This document shows positions 21,052 through 32,472 of a stretch of DNA of 64,000 bases, in pieces (the stretch's first letter is position 1; each line of letters begins with the position of its first letter). The DNA comes from Fistulifera solaris (lineage: Eukaryota > Bacillariophyta > Bacillariophyceae > Naviculales > Stauroneidaceae). The DNA is taken from assembly GCA_030295235.1 (NCBI GenBank), contig AP026173.1, positions 537,122-601,121 of the forward strand, read 5' to 3'. Under the pieces are notes generated by a model that was not told where the DNA came from, ran no database searches, and was given only the letters and a program-made list of their open reading frames with translations. The position numbers and the translations under genes are program-made.

Positions 21052-22606
21052 TCATCGGTTCGAAGCGGCTCGGGTGCGCCATTGACGGGCAAACTTTTGC
21101 ACTTTTTCGGCTTGCGCATAGTCGACAAAAAATCAAGGAGCGTTTCTCGGAACTCCACGCGTGGGCTCCTTTGGATTGGGCAAATTGCACCACGGCCGAA
21201 AATTCACCTTCCATAAGACATTGGTGCTGATAGACTTCGGTCAGTCGGACACGGGATCGTTCCCGATCCCACAACCAGATTTGGTCCACGACGTTGGCCG
21301 GGATGGGACTGCTGAAGGCGCTTCCCACATTGACCACATTACTGGCGGATCGCAAATTGGGATGGGAGTGCTTTTCCAAGAATCGCAAGATTTGCCGGGC
21401 CTGTATCCCTAAATTGAAAGCCGATGTGACGGAATCGCGGGTCATGTGCAGTATCACAATATTCGGTAAGCGGCGGATGGTGCCCACGTCACAAAACAGA
21501 CCCAACATGGCCAAATGCAACGGACTGGTCGTGTAGGCGCAGACTTGAAAATTGGTTTGTACAATAATGGCTAAATGAGAACTTTCCTTGGGACGCGGAT
21601 CGGCTAAAGCAGCATCCAGTGCCTTGGTCGAGAGAGAAAAGAGCGACGACGATGCATTATCAGTGTCGTCGTTGCCGACAATCTGCAGGGCAATACGAGT
21701 CGGATAGAAGACCGTCGCCTTGCCAATTTTGCGCGTATACAATAGTCCAAACAATGCCAGGTGCTTGACCATGGTACGAGAATCTTTGTTCAATGCGCTG
21801 GCCAAGTAAGGTTCGCCGACACGGGCAAACGATAAGCAGATCAGCAATAAGAGAGCTTCGCAGACCAGATTTTGGCCGTTTTCTTGCTTTTGTAAGGATT
21901 TTAAGTACTGCACAAGAAAGTGCCACACCTGTTGATGATTGTCTTGCAGCATGAAATCGTAACCCGTCTGCGTGATGACGAGAGGGGCATCGTCCTCGGG
22001 TCCATTAAAATCGGGGTCGGGTTGCATCAAACCCGTCTGCAACAAGAAATGGACGACCGCAGCGGGAGGTTCTTCTCGTCCCGTACTTCCTACCAAAAAA
22101 TGCAACACATCATCCCAGACATGTTGCATGTAACGTTCTAAATCTTCCATCGTCACGGATTTGTTGGGTTCCGCCGCTTCTTCCTCGAGCGCTTTCAATT
22201 GAATGGCTTGCAACGAATTCCACGGAGCCGCACTTAAACAGCGCATCGATTCTTGTAAACCTTTCTGAAATTCTGGTGTCATTCGCATCATTTTTCCTTC
22301 CAGATCTGAGGAAAATAGTTGCTCTGAGAGTATCCCCCATTCGTACAATTCGAGAAAGAGAGCATCCTGCTGTTTGGGTTTCAAGGCCGTCCATACTTGG
22401 ACTCCGACCGCCGGAAATTCTCCCGCACAACACGCCAGTCTCACGACTACTTGTTGTGTCACCGAATTGAGTTGTTGCAAGACGGCACGACACACAAATC
22501 GACCCCGCTTTTCTTCTTCGTACAATCCGGTCAACACGTGTTTGGGGAGAACGTGACGTAGAAAATCCATTACTCCCACCGTCGCGCGGCGTCCGTCTTT
22601 GGGCAT
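21052..22606 (-). CDS. TFB2: TFIIH core subunit p52 (TFB2/GTF2H4)
   Basis: Start ATG 22606 (MPKDGRRATVGVMDFLRHVL). p52 tethers and regulates the XPB helicase in TFIIH, needed for transcription initiation and nucleotide excision repair. Family blocks are seen in order: LTGLYEEEKRGRFVCRAVLQ, LRPKQQ-like LKPKQQDALFLELYEWGIL, VVHFLLQTGLM, ITQTGYDFMLQDNHQQVWHFLVQYL, a middle region YPTRIALQIVGND, IIVQTNFQVCAYTTSPLHLAMLGLFC and the C-terminal WDRERSRVRLTEVYQHQCLMEG (p52 C-terminal domain). Near the end a TTTTTT run (21127-21132) shifts the frame; one T fewer restores IFVDYAQAEKVQKFARQWR and the stop at 21052. Corrected length is about 517 aa, normal for the family. Confidence 0.9.
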
Positions 22607-22972
22607 TATTGCTTTGATTTGATGTAGTAACAATAAAAGCAATAGATAGATAAACTGATACGAAGTAGGAGTAATCAATACATGCCTGCGTTTTCGAAAA
22701 GAATGAAAAGGCAAAAATTGGAAGCTCGCTATCGCATGTCGCATCGCGTGTCGTCTCCTCGTGACACTGACGCATGGCGGACGATGTACTGAAACAACTA
22801 GTAACAAAAATGACTCTATGGAACGATGTACAAAAGGCACTTCCGGTTTCTATTGTGACTTTTGGCTACCGCATGTCTTTTTTTCGCGCATCCAACCCGA
22901 CTTTTTTCGTTTCGTTGCCAATAATAAACTATACTTGTAGACTGCAAATAACTTGTCTTTGTTTTCTTTAGC
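22607..22972. promoter_or_regulatory. divergent promoter region (TFB2 / basic Ser-rich protein)
   Basis: 366 bp between divergent start codons. A possible 3' splice site, TTTTCTTTAG, lies just before the ATG at 22973, so the plus-strand gene may have a 5' UTR intron. Confidence 0.4.
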
Positions 22973-24180
22973 ATGACCACCGATGTGGGACAACCAGCAA
23001 AGCTGGATCAGGAGAAAATAGTCCGGTCACTGGCAGAGTTGTTTGCTGACGAAGAAGGGATTCCATTGATTGATTACGCATCGACCCTGCATCAATTGTC
23101 ACAGCGAGATGATGACTCGTTTCGGTCTTCGGAAGAAACCACCAGTGATTTCGAGGATAACAATCCACTAGTAGGATTCTTGAATGCACAAGAATTTTGG
23201 CAAATGTTTGCGTTGCTGTTGTCGGCGGATCAAAGTCTATCGACAACCGAAGTTGACGCGCTAAAGTCCGAAGTACGATATCAGCATCAACGAAATTCCA
23301 AAACCAAAACACGTCGAAAGTCTTCCGTTCGTCGCCGAAAAGTGGTTCGTGCTGAAGGAGAGGTTGAAGGCACCGCGGACGCCTTGTTGGCTTCCGCAAC
23401 CACAACGACGACTCGGCTCCGCGTGCGAAAAGTTTCGAAATCGAAAGATGGGGATGCCAATGATAGTCCAGTGACTTCCAGAGGACGTAGTCCCAGTAGT
23501 TCGACTCGCAGAAATAGTTTACCAAGACGTGCCAGTAGCGGGCCGCGACGAAGTAGTATCAGCGACGGGGAGATTCTGAAATGTCCGTCGACTCCCAACG
23601 CCCCGTTGACCCCCAATGCTCGCGCCTCGAGTCGATCGAAGGACGGACGCGTCGTTTATCCATCGGGAAATCTCCGCGAAGAATGTACGATAGTAATAAT
23701 AATAATAACAACAACGAGGGGACCGAAGACGAAGACGACAACCCTGACCCGGTGCCCGAGAGTCCCAAAATTGGTCAGCTCTACTTGTCCTCGGTTGATG
23801 TCGAGAAAATCAAACAGGCCATGGTGGCGCGTTCTGTCAAAGTAACGGACGAGAAACCCTCCCGGCGAGGAAGTTGGTTAGATACTCCCAAAGCTCTCAT
23901 TGGTATGGCTCTACCGGGAGGCTCGAAACCATCGTCGCCGAAATCACCCAATGCGTACAAGTCTCTCGACGATCCGGTCATTAGTTGGGTTCGAGTAGCA
24001 CCACCATCTACTTCTATATTGAGAAAGAAGTCACCGCGGCGTTCTTCGACTAGTTCTCCTGCCACGACACCCCCGACACACTCCCGAAACAATTCGGGTG
24101 ACTTGACGCCTCACGCGAAACAATTGCACGCGATTCCGATGGGGAGCCTCTACTCCTTCAAAAGTGGTTATGATACATAG
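22973..24180 (+). CDS. Basic, serine-rich protein of unknown function
   Basis: Start ATG 22973. The first 110 residues are acidic and look folded (IVRSLAELFADEEGIPLIDY; FLNAQEFWQMFALLLSADQ). Then follows a long Arg/Ser-rich linker (RGRSPSSSTRRNSLPRRASS) with several S-P and RxxS sites. A frame break near 23657 (CGTTTATCC; one extra T) leads to a poly-Asn run (seven N, AAT/AAC codons), an acidic patch and IGQLYLSSVDVEKIKQAMVAR, then S-P-rich sequence and TPHAKQLHAIPMGSLYSFKS at the C-terminus. Corrected length is about 402 aa. I do not recognise a family. The short-linear-motif composition suggests a heavily phosphorylated regulator. Confidence 0.55.
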
Positions 24181-24589
24181 AATATTACGTTGATACAGTT
24201 CATGTGTCCGCAGGGTGTATTGTAGGATGATGTATTGTAGTCGAGAAATGAATTGAATTTGCTGGATCGAGGATGATTCTTTCATTTGTTACAAGTATAA
24301 TAAGCATGCGTAAAACATGCTCGATAGCGTTCAGTCCCGTGAAAAGCGAGAACGCGGCGAACGACTGAAGCTCAGTCACGAGTCAGTTTTGGCGCGTGAT
24401 TTCCGCATTCAAAATGAAAAAACCAGTGGAAAATTCAGTCAAATGTCGAAAATGCATCCGCATTTCAGGAAAACTAGGAATAAATATTATAGTCTATTAA
24501 AAAATAACCGCGCCATCATCACATTGAAAATCTCGACTGGCTGTCAGTTCCTCCTCAAAGAACGAATGATGAAGAACGAGCCAAAGTAT
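24181..24589. other. intergenic between tandem plus-strand genes
   Basis: 409 bp. An open frame extends upstream of the ATG at 24590 without a Met that gives a better leader, so I start the next gene at 24590. Confidence 0.4.
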
Positions 24590-25215
24590 ATGCGCAGACT
24601 GCTTCTTCTCTTGATAGTATATGCAGCTCCGAGCAGGAGCTGGATGATAATTCATACGAAGAAGCGACCGAAAGGCAGGATAAACCGCTTTACTATGCAT
24701 GCGAATTCCGATGACAACGTCGACAGCCTCCATAATTTACACAGATTACTTTCACCTTCCGACAAGTGTCAAGTGGATCAAATGAGCTCTACAGATCTAG
24801 CCTACGTGGGAGATGCAGTATACGAATTGCTGATTCGAACTACAAAAGTTTGGCCTTCCAAACGGACATCGGATTTGCAAAGTCAAGTCGTAGCGATTGT
24901 GAGAGGTACGTCTCTAAGGGTGAGTTCCTGGAGATTCTTTGTATATCTGATCAAATCCCCTGCGATATAGCCGAGTACCAAGCTGACTTACTCAAAGCTC
25001 TTAAGGAAAGTTTTGAGCTCACTGACAAAGAATATCAAATTCTCAATCGAGGCCGCAATAGTGTCTCGAGAAGCAATCGCCGCGATCCGGCGGCTTATCA
25101 AGATGCAACAGCGTTAGAAGCGTTAATTGGCTACTTGTATATAACAGATACACCAAGGTGCAGTCAACTTCTCGAGTGGATTCAGAATACGATCGATTTG
25201 AATGAGCTTTCCTGA
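24590..25215 (+). CDS. Mini-ribonuclease III-like protein, probably plastid
   Basis: Exon 1 is 24590-24905; the intron is 24906-24970 (GTACGT...GATATAG, phase 1, making an Ala codon); exon 2 runs 24971-25215; about 186 aa. The leader MRRLLLLLIVYAAPSRSW looks like a signal peptide with W at +1, acceptable for plastid import in diatoms. The catalytic domain has TDLAYVGDAVYELLIRT (RNase III signature with catalytic D), AEYQADLLKAL, LTDKEYQILNRGRN and TALEALIGYLYITD (E of the active site). There is no double-stranded-RNA-binding domain, so it is of the Mini-III type that matures 23S rRNA in bacteria and plastids. Its stop lies 11 bp from the stop of the convergent M50 gene. Confidence 0.8.
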
Positions 25216-25226
25216 GTTTATCTATT

Positions 25227-26104
25227 TTATCTTTTCAATTTTCCACTGTGGCTCTCCACACCAAAAGCCAAATAAAGGCCGAGCGCTTGAAACGCAAAGG
25301 CAACCAGCCAAAACTGTACCCCGACACATCGAGGATGGCAGCAACGAAATAATTTGCTACAGGCCACGGCATCACTGCCATCGGCCGTCCGAGTAATCAA
25401 GTCGTCGTAAATATCTCGAACCGCATAATAACCAATATATACACCGTAGAACAATGTGATATATTCCAAGAATGGATCGAACACGAACCACTCGATGAAG
25501 ACCGCCACGGCATTGAGCGCCGAAAATCCCAGCGAGATCATGACCATCGTGGAGTTTGGCTTGTAACTGGTTGGTATTGCGTTTAGAAAATGAAAGATCT
25601 AGATCATTTCTGTCAAAAATAAGTTCGCTCATACGTACCACAGAGAGAATAACAGGGCCCCCGTGATCATAGCAGCAACCACGGTCGCACCGATGCGATT
25701 GCCACTCATGGCCACAAACGCGCCACCCCAAAAGGCGCTTCCCACATATCCCGCTGGAATGACCAAACACTGACAACCACCTTTGTATTTCGTAACACCA
25801 CCTTCATTTTGGTCTGAAAAAAGCAGTTTTTGAGGTGAGTAACAGCAGAATCGGTCACTTAAAACGCTTTTCGTCGTCTTGCTAAAACCAACGTACAAAC
25901 TTCAATGGCGTCGAGTTTCCCTCCCGTCACTACGCAAGCACTCGCGTGTCCAAATTCGTGAACAAAGACACTCAATACATTCATCGGTTTCATGAGAAAG
26001 GTTCGAAACAGTACAACAAAGACAATGACGTAAATTCCGTAAAAGATGAGAAAGAGTCGCTCTTCATCGCCGCAGCAATTTTCGAGTTCCCAGTCAATAC
26101 TCAT
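25227..26104 (-). CDS. M50B-like membrane metalloprotease
   Basis: Three exons: 26104-25897, 25813-25639 and 25566-25227; introns GTACGT...TTTCAG and GTACGT...ACCAG have consistent phases (1, 2). I start at ATG 26104 (MSIDWELEN), because the upstream frame opens only at a GTG. About 240 aa. The zinc motif HEFGH is preceded by NVLSVFVHEF and followed by GGKLDAIEVYQNEGGVTKYKGG, the typical M50B pattern. Transmembrane segments are visible (FYGIYVIVFVVLFRTFL, ATVVAAMITGALLFSL, GFSALNAVAVFIEWFVF and a last one). A site-2-protease-like activity in an internal membrane is likely; substrates unknown. The gene is convergent with the ribonuclease gene. Confidence 0.8.
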
Positions 26105-26150
26105 GTGGTGTCGCGGGGGAGGCACTGATAGTGAAGGAACGGTAGATAAA

Positions 26151-26381
26151 TTAATATGAGATCTCCGATTTTTTTAATTTTGAAGCAAAAAGTGAACGAT
26201 CCGACCCATCAAAAGAACTCGTTGATGGCGGTGTCGAATGATTTCGAATGTGTGCGAGCGTCAACTCCGTCACCCGGACGAGGAGTCCCGCCAGTTGTGC
26301 TCGTTCGCTGAGGCTGAGGTCATTTTCCCGTGAACGGTCATAGTCTGATGGAAAGTGTTCGGACGTTTCACTCAGTGTCAT
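26151..26381 (-). CDS. Small hypothetical protein
   Basis: 76 aa from ATG 26381 (MTLSETSEHFPSDYD). The central segment LSERAQLAGLLVRVTELTLAHI is amphipathic helix-like; the C-terminus is Ser-rich (STPPSTSSFDGSDR). It stops 46 bp upstream of the M50 gene on the same strand. It might be a real short gene or a 5' leader ORF; coding evidence is modest. Confidence 0.35.
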   Translation of the reverse strand: MTLSETSEHFPSDYDRSRENDLSLSERAQLAGLLVRVTELTLAHIRNHSTPPSTSSFDGSDRSLFASKLKKSEISY

Positions 26382-26707
26382 TTTGTAATCTGTCAATCTT
26401 ATGCCCTCTATGTGTTATCTGGCATCCATCTAAACAATACAAACCGATGCGACTGCAAATGGCTTCTTCATGTTTTGCAGTTCGACGGCATTCCCGAACA
26501 AGATGTCACTTTTCGCTTCAGAATTATCGTTGCCCCGCGTCCCCACGGCAAGCCCTACGGGCTAACTATCGCCAAACGCGCAGCAGAGCGGCTTTTGGCC
26601 GCCTCATGCGTCGTTTTGAAGTTTGAATTCATTCAAACACCTAATCTTGTTGTCATTTTATCATCGTTGCACCAAAATCGTATATTCCTCTTTATCATTA
26701 ATTCACA
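26382..26707. promoter_or_regulatory. divergent intergenic region
   Basis: 326 bp between divergent start codons. No clear motif recognised. Confidence 0.35.
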
Positions 26708-27313
26708 ATGAGCCGTTCGTTCCGCAAAACATTTCGAAAAAATAAGCCCAAAGCAGCCAAAGCTCCCGTATGGGAAGAAGCCCTAGCCAATCTCAATGCA
26801 CTCCTCCAAAAACATCCGAGCGAAGAAGAAAAAAGTGCATGGTTTGGTATCTGCCTTGATTGAACTCCAACAAGAGTACCGTGCCTCCGTAGCACAATGT
26901 GAGAGATTACAACGTACAGTCGCGGAGCTGAAACAAGAAGTGGAACAAAAGATCAACTGTTACAAGAACGCTCCTTGCAAATTGAAGCGGCGCACTTTCG
27001 CATTTCCGGGCTGACTTATCTGGAGCGCTCGGAACGAGTTGAGAACGAGGAAGAAGAAAAGAAACCGGATGAAGAGGAGAAGGACGACAACAATCGACAT
27101 GACAAAATCCGACTTCCGCCGGAAGTGGAAGACAAAATAGCACACGAAAATAGAATAAGGAATCATGATTCTTCGATTCCAGCCAAGACGGAAGAATCTT
27201 GGAAACCTCCGTACTTTGGAAACGCGAAGCATCATCAGGGCCGCTCCCACTCACCAAGTTCCGTGCAGGATATGGGACATGTGATTGACGTTGTAGAAAC
27301 ACTGGAAATTTAA
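26708..27313 (+). CDS. Coiled-coil protein
   Basis: Reading from ATG 26708: a basic start (MSRSFRKTFRKNKPK), then a helix ending EALANLNALLQKHPSEEE. Two frame breaks follow, at a six-A run near 26830 (one A too many) and at CAAAAG near 26953 (one A too few). Corrected, the protein has about 201 aa and a long heptad-like region (GLVSALIELQQEYRASVAQ, LQRTVAELKQEVEQ, LLQERSLQIEAAHFRISGLT), then a strongly acidic/basic stretch and a His/Ser-rich tail. No family recognised; architecture suggests a structural or adaptor protein. Confidence 0.5.
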
Positions 27314-28286
27314 AATATTGACTCGTGTCATCGATGGATGGATGGATGGATGGATGGATGGATTTGAGGAAGCACGACTTTTGTTCGGATAATCATGTGT
27401 TTTGTTCCAATGCAACAGGCTTGGAGCCACCTTGTGGTAAATTTCAGCTACACGAACAAACGACGCGGCTTTGCCGGTTCACTGCGCCGCGACGCTACAA
27501 TGATCACATCATTGTCTTAAAATGGAGTTCAACAAGAGATAGCACAATGTGCGATGATGTGCCTTGTACCGTATTCATATCTCTAGCGCAAATAATATTT
27601 TCAAACCTTAAAAGGCTCACGGAAAAGACTGAATACTCGGCAAAGAGTCGAATAAATAGTTGCGTGATTTAAAACTAACAATTCCAAAGAATGAGATCAT
27701 GAGCTATGAGTTGTACCAGGTATCATGCTGGACGCTGAAAGTGGCTAATATGAAGAAAAGAAGAGCGTCGTTACCAGGTAATTGCGAGAGCAGAATCTCC
27801 GTCTGCCTCAAAAATCAGAAAACCCCTATTCACTATAGTTCGAAAGTGTAGTATCAACTTATCCATGGCTACACATCAGTCATGAATGAAATTTCTTTCG
27901 AGCGGCAATGTTGCCTACAACGTTCGTTCGCCAAACTCTCTTGAACTCCATTGGTCGTTATTGTATTGAAATAGTTAGTCGAAGCACTTGCATTGCGCTC
28001 CTTGATATTATACGTCGAAATGCCTACGAAACGCTATCATTCGTATTTACTATGGACCCAAAGTGTTGGTTTTCGGAGACCGCACGATCGCTAACGCTAC
28101 ACCTTAATCGAGAATGGTGGAGAGTTTATTGCGGAAGATACGCGATGATGTGCGATGTACTTGTATAAAAACGAGTGGAAGGGAAGCACCGCAATAAAAA
28201 CATTACTTGTACAAGCATCGTTGCTTTAACTATTAGTCACTATTATAAATTATTTTACCAGCTTCACACGAATCATTCTTAACAGC
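27314..28286. other. long intergenic region with GATG microsatellite
   Basis: 973 bp. It begins with a tetranucleotide repeat (27333-27363) and is otherwise without recognisable coding structure; small open frames (27325, 27660, 27908) lack conserved composition. The last 250 bp should carry the CCT6 promoter. Confidence 0.5.
27333..27363. repeat. (GATG)n microsatellite
   Basis: Nearly eight perfect copies of GATG in 31 bp, 20 bp after the stop codon of the coiled-coil gene. Confidence 0.95.
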
Positions 28287-29986
28287 ATGACGGGTTCTTT
28301 ACAAGAAATTTCACCCAACGCTGAAATCGTCAGCAAACAACAAGCCCTCCGCGTCAACACCAATGCGGCCGTCGGGCTCATGAACGTCCTCAAAAGCAAT
28401 TTAGGACCAACGGGGACGCTCAAATTGTTAGTCGGCGGTGCCGGGCAACTCAAATTGACCAAAGATGGATTAACCTTGCTCAAAGAAATGCAAATTCAAC
28501 ATCCGACGGCGGCGATGATTGCTCGGAGTGCGACCGCACAAGACGATATTACCGGGGACGGCACGACGAGCACCGTACTCCTGACGGGAGAATTGTTGCG
28601 GCTCGCGGAACAGTACGTCGCCGAAGGTCTGCATCCGCGGATTTTGACGGATGGTTTGGATCGGGCGCGGGATGCCTGTGCGGACTTTCTCAAATCAGAC
28701 TTTCAAGTGGCCTTGGGGGAAGATGTGATTCAAAATTCCGATGTACTCATCAGTACCGCGCGAACTTCGTTGCAGACGAAATTGGATGTAGCGTTGGTAG
28801 AAAAGGTACGTTTGGCGTCGGAAACATAAATCCTTTGCTAGAAATCATTTTCTTGTCACTCATCGTGTTAAAGATTGCGCGAGCTGTGGTAGATGCCATT
28901 CAGACAATCTATACCAAAGATGCACCGTTAGACTTAAATCGAGTCGAAATCATTTTTATGGAACGTCAATCGGCCATGGATAGCCGATTTGTGCGAGGCC
29001 TTGTACTCGATCATGGGGGACGGCATCCGGATATGCCCAAGGTGCTCAAAAATGTCCACATTATGACGTGCAACATCTCTTTGGAATATGAACAGACAGA
29101 AACGCAAGCAGGATTCGTCTATTCTACTGCAGAAGAAAGAGAAAAGTTGGTCGAGTCGGAACGAAAATGGTTGGATGAGCGTTGTCGGAAGATTGTGACA
29201 TTCAAGCGATCGGTGTGTGGGCCGGACGAAACATTCTGTATTATTAATCAGAAGGGGGTCGATCCATTGTCGCTCGATATCTTTGCCAAAGAGGGTATTC
29301 TGTGCCTTCGTCGGGCGAAGCGACGCAATATGGAACGTCTCACCTTGGCTTGTGGAGGATCGCCGATTCTGAGTTTGGATGATTTGGACAAGAAGCAATT
29401 GGGATATGCTGGAAAAGTTTCGGAAGTATCCTACGGTGAGGACAAGTATACATTTGTGGAAGACTGCCCCAACAATGCACAGTCGTGCACGCTGTTGCTG
29501 CAGGGACCGAATGAGCTCACCACGGCGCAAGTGAAAGATGCGGTCAAAGATGGACTCCGCGCTGTCAAGAACACCGTTGAAGACAAGGCTGTTGTACCCG
29601 GAGGCGGGGCATTTGAAATTGCGGCTCATATGTACTTGCATGAGAAGGTCGTACCTGAAACGGCCGGTAAAACGAAACTTGGAGTTCAAGTATTTGCCGA
29701 TGCCCTGCTCATTATCCCCAAGACATTGTCAGCGAACGCTGGCTTTGATGTTCAAGAGTCGATTTTGAAGTTAAAAGATGAACGAAAAGCGACTGGCATG
29801 GCTATTGGACTGAACTGTAGGACCGGAGAGCCTATGCTGCCTGATACCGAGGGAGTATGGGACAATGTTCGAGTCAAGCGTCAGTCTATTTACTTGTCGA
29901 CTGTTCTCGCTAATCAACTACTTTTGGTTGATGAAGTGATGCGTGCGGGCAAGCAAATGGGAAAGCCAAAACCAGAAGACATGTGA
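28287..29986 (+). CDS. CCT6: CCT chaperonin subunit zeta
   Basis: Exon 1 is 28287-28805, the intron 28806-28873 (GTACGT...TTAAAG, phase 0), exon 2 28874-29986; 543 aa, normal for a CCT subunit. Cytosolic chaperonin subunit that folds actin, tubulin and WD40 proteins with ATP. It has the ATP-site motif GDGTTSTVLLTGELL, the LKSNLGPTGTLKLLVGG start, the zeta-typical LVLDHGGRHPDMP and RRAKRRNMERLTLACGG, and the C-terminal GGGAFE and DALLIIPKTLSANAGFD. The match to CCT6 over other subunits rests on the middle blocks (NVHIMTCNISLEYE; GVDPLSLDIFAKEGI). No frame breaks in this gene. Confidence 0.92.
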
Positions 29987-30101
29987 GTCTGCTGTTTAGA
30001 ATCATAATCACAACATCATACGGGTTGCTGGGTGGGAAAAGAATAGGAGCGAATTGTCATAAATAATGATAAACAATACATACTACTGCACATGCTGTCT
30101 A

Positions 30102-31630
30102 TTACGATGTACGCATCTTTTTGGTCGAGCTCTCGATCCATTCAATTTCTTCAGCTGGCTCCTCTAATGTCATATCATTTTGAACAATGTCGTACAACAA
30201 GTCCGGGTGGTGTGACAACAAAACACCAATGCGCTGGAAGGTATCAAGCTTGCACTCTACCACAGTCATTCCTACCAACAATGCTCGCGTGTTAGAAGAC
30301 TCTGTCACCAGCGATGCCGACCCATTGTAAAAGCGGTTCAATGCATACAGCTTCTCAATACTTGTCCCGTTCGTGATCTTGTTTCCGAAGAAATCGAGGA
30401 CAGTGATATGCCGGTTCCGAGAGAGCAACTGTTCCAGCAACGAATAGTCCGGGAAGCCTTCCGAGTTGTTTAAGGGATAGTCTTGCAAAACAAGCGTACG
30501 TAGACCCTTATGCGCTCCCACCGCCTCGAAAATAACATTAGAATGGGTGGACCAAACCACGAACTCTTCAAGATTGATAAGATCATAGTCCTTCAGTCTG
30601 AGATATGTCAACTCCGGATTCCTGCTAAGTGCATGGACTAATGCTTCAACAACAAGTGCTGCTTTGTTGGCTTCGAATCGGTCCAGATGATCGAGACTAC
30701 CATCAAGGGCGAAATGCAATCTCTGGAAGTGGCCGACTTCGGCAACTCGTTGCAAGAACGAAATTGGAAGCAGATGCCAGTTATTGGTGGTGTCGTGCAA
30801 GAAGATTGTCAGATTAAGGTCTTTGGTTGCAATTTCAAGCGAATTAAAGTTTGTGGGATGAGTAGCATTCGAGTGAATTCGATAGACGAGAGCATTAGCC
30901 TTCGCGGAAAATGGAAGAAGAATTTGTTCCTCGTTCAGCTGGCAAAGTTCTAGCTGATCGAGTGTCTCCAGTTGGAGTAGACGCTCCAGATTGACTTGGT
31001 TCAAAGGACACAAGTCTGCATCAAAACGAAGCCTCAAGGAACCGAAGGAAGTGTGTCGATTTTCAAGTGCATCTAAAAAGCTCGTTCCGTCGTCTTCAAA
31101 GGCAAACCGGTCATCTCCTCTACAATTAAAAAAAATCCATATGCAATGAGTGAGATCGTGATGCGAGAATGAAGGAACGTTGGGCGTCCCAGACACCTTT
31201 TCTAAACTCGAAACGTCGATTCGGATTGGCATCCAAAATCCGAGTCAGTTGTGTGGGATGTAGGGTAGTAAAATCAAAGCCATAATGAACGCCGTTCCTG
31301 AATAGAGCGAAATTGGAAACCTTAATCTTGCTTTTCTTCTAATTGTTTGAGCGACAACAGAAAGGTGATCGTCTCCAACACACTAGCTTCATTTTCTCCA
31401 TGAATCGCGCAATATCGATAATATTCGTTTTGTATACTAACTACGAAGCTGTTATCGTGCGGCTCCACCTCATCAAAACAAATGATTGACCCATTGATGC
31501 ACCATATAGCAATCATCCAGCACATTTTCCAGTCGATGTCGGCTAGATGCGTCGGTTCCCGCAACATTTGATACAGCGGTAACTTGTCTTTTCCCTGAGC
31601 CTTCATCAGTGTTTTTGTCGTGCCGACCAT
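30102..31630 (-). CDS. Diatom LRR-like protein (LHPTQL family)
   Basis: Exon 1 from ATG 31630 to 31197, intron 31118-31196 (GTGTCT...TGTAGAG), exon 2 31117-30102; about 482 aa after removing one A at GAAGAAAAGC near 31332. Corrected, KQLEES joins KIKVSNFALFRNGVHYGFDF, followed by TTLHPTQLTRILDANPNRRF, which I recognise as a large diatom family. Leucine-rich units recur (LERLLQLETLDQLELCQL; LVLQDYPLNNSEGF; HITVLDFFGNKITNGTS). No F-box or catalytic domain seen. The N-terminal start is uncertain because the frame further upstream is also open. A protein-recognition role is likely from the LRR-like architecture only. Confidence 0.55.
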
Positions 31631-32472
31631 TGCTTCTTCGGAATTCGTTCCAGTAGAGGCTCATTCCTATGTTGTCGCTGTTCCATTGTGTAGAGAAGAA
31701 AGTTATGAACAATTACGAAACAGAACGTTCCCGTTTGAATGAAGAGGAATGACACTTGTTCTTCGATGGCATCAAAAATCGTTTTTGTCGTCGTGAAACG
31801 CGACGAGCGGCGGGGAGTGTTTGATATCGCAGTGGGATATAACTATGATTGAGATAGTACTATAACCCGAAACTGGCATCTCAGCGGTAGAAGTGACGCC
31901 GTTTCGAAGTGGGATCAGGCGCACGCAAGACTGTTCTTCGCGCGCAAAAACACCCTCCAATTTTCTGCGCCACTGTTGTGTGACAGTGCGCCGTTGATGA
32001 ACCGGTATCTGGGCCGACGTGTCTTCTAAGTGTTTTCAACAACGGATATTCAAACTTGAAATACTCTTCAAATATGTATAGGAACATTCCATTTCATGAA
32101 CTAAATTTGGTACTGCTTCATAGTATAGCACTTGGGAGGTGAAATTTTGGCAGCGGCTCGTGTGCAAATCCCCCACAACCGAAAGACTTGGTGATTGCAA
32201 CCGCAACAACGAAGAGCGAACCTCCCCCTGGAATTTTTGGCCGGCCTTGCGGATAAGCTTATTATAAAATTCATGCAGACAACTACCGATCTCGTAGCCA
32301 AGGAAAAGAGAAAAAAGCGTTTGAATCTTTTGTGTTCTACTGAAAGCACAGCTTCATTGCGTGGTCGGTGTCCCGCCATCTCCGCCGCACAACATTCCTT
32401 TTTGCAATACTTACGCTCGAAGGATTTATTGCGTCTTACTTTTCACTAATCGTAAATTGAACCGTAAAAAAG
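31631..32472. promoter_or_regulatory. divergent intergenic region
   Basis: 842 bp between divergent genes. Short open frames at 31772-32379 show no conserved features. No RNA gene or repeat recognised. Confidence 0.4.

Noticed and set aside
27325-28168. Three short plus-strand ORFs before CCT6
   Set aside because: No start context, no family features, one begins in the GATG microsatellite.
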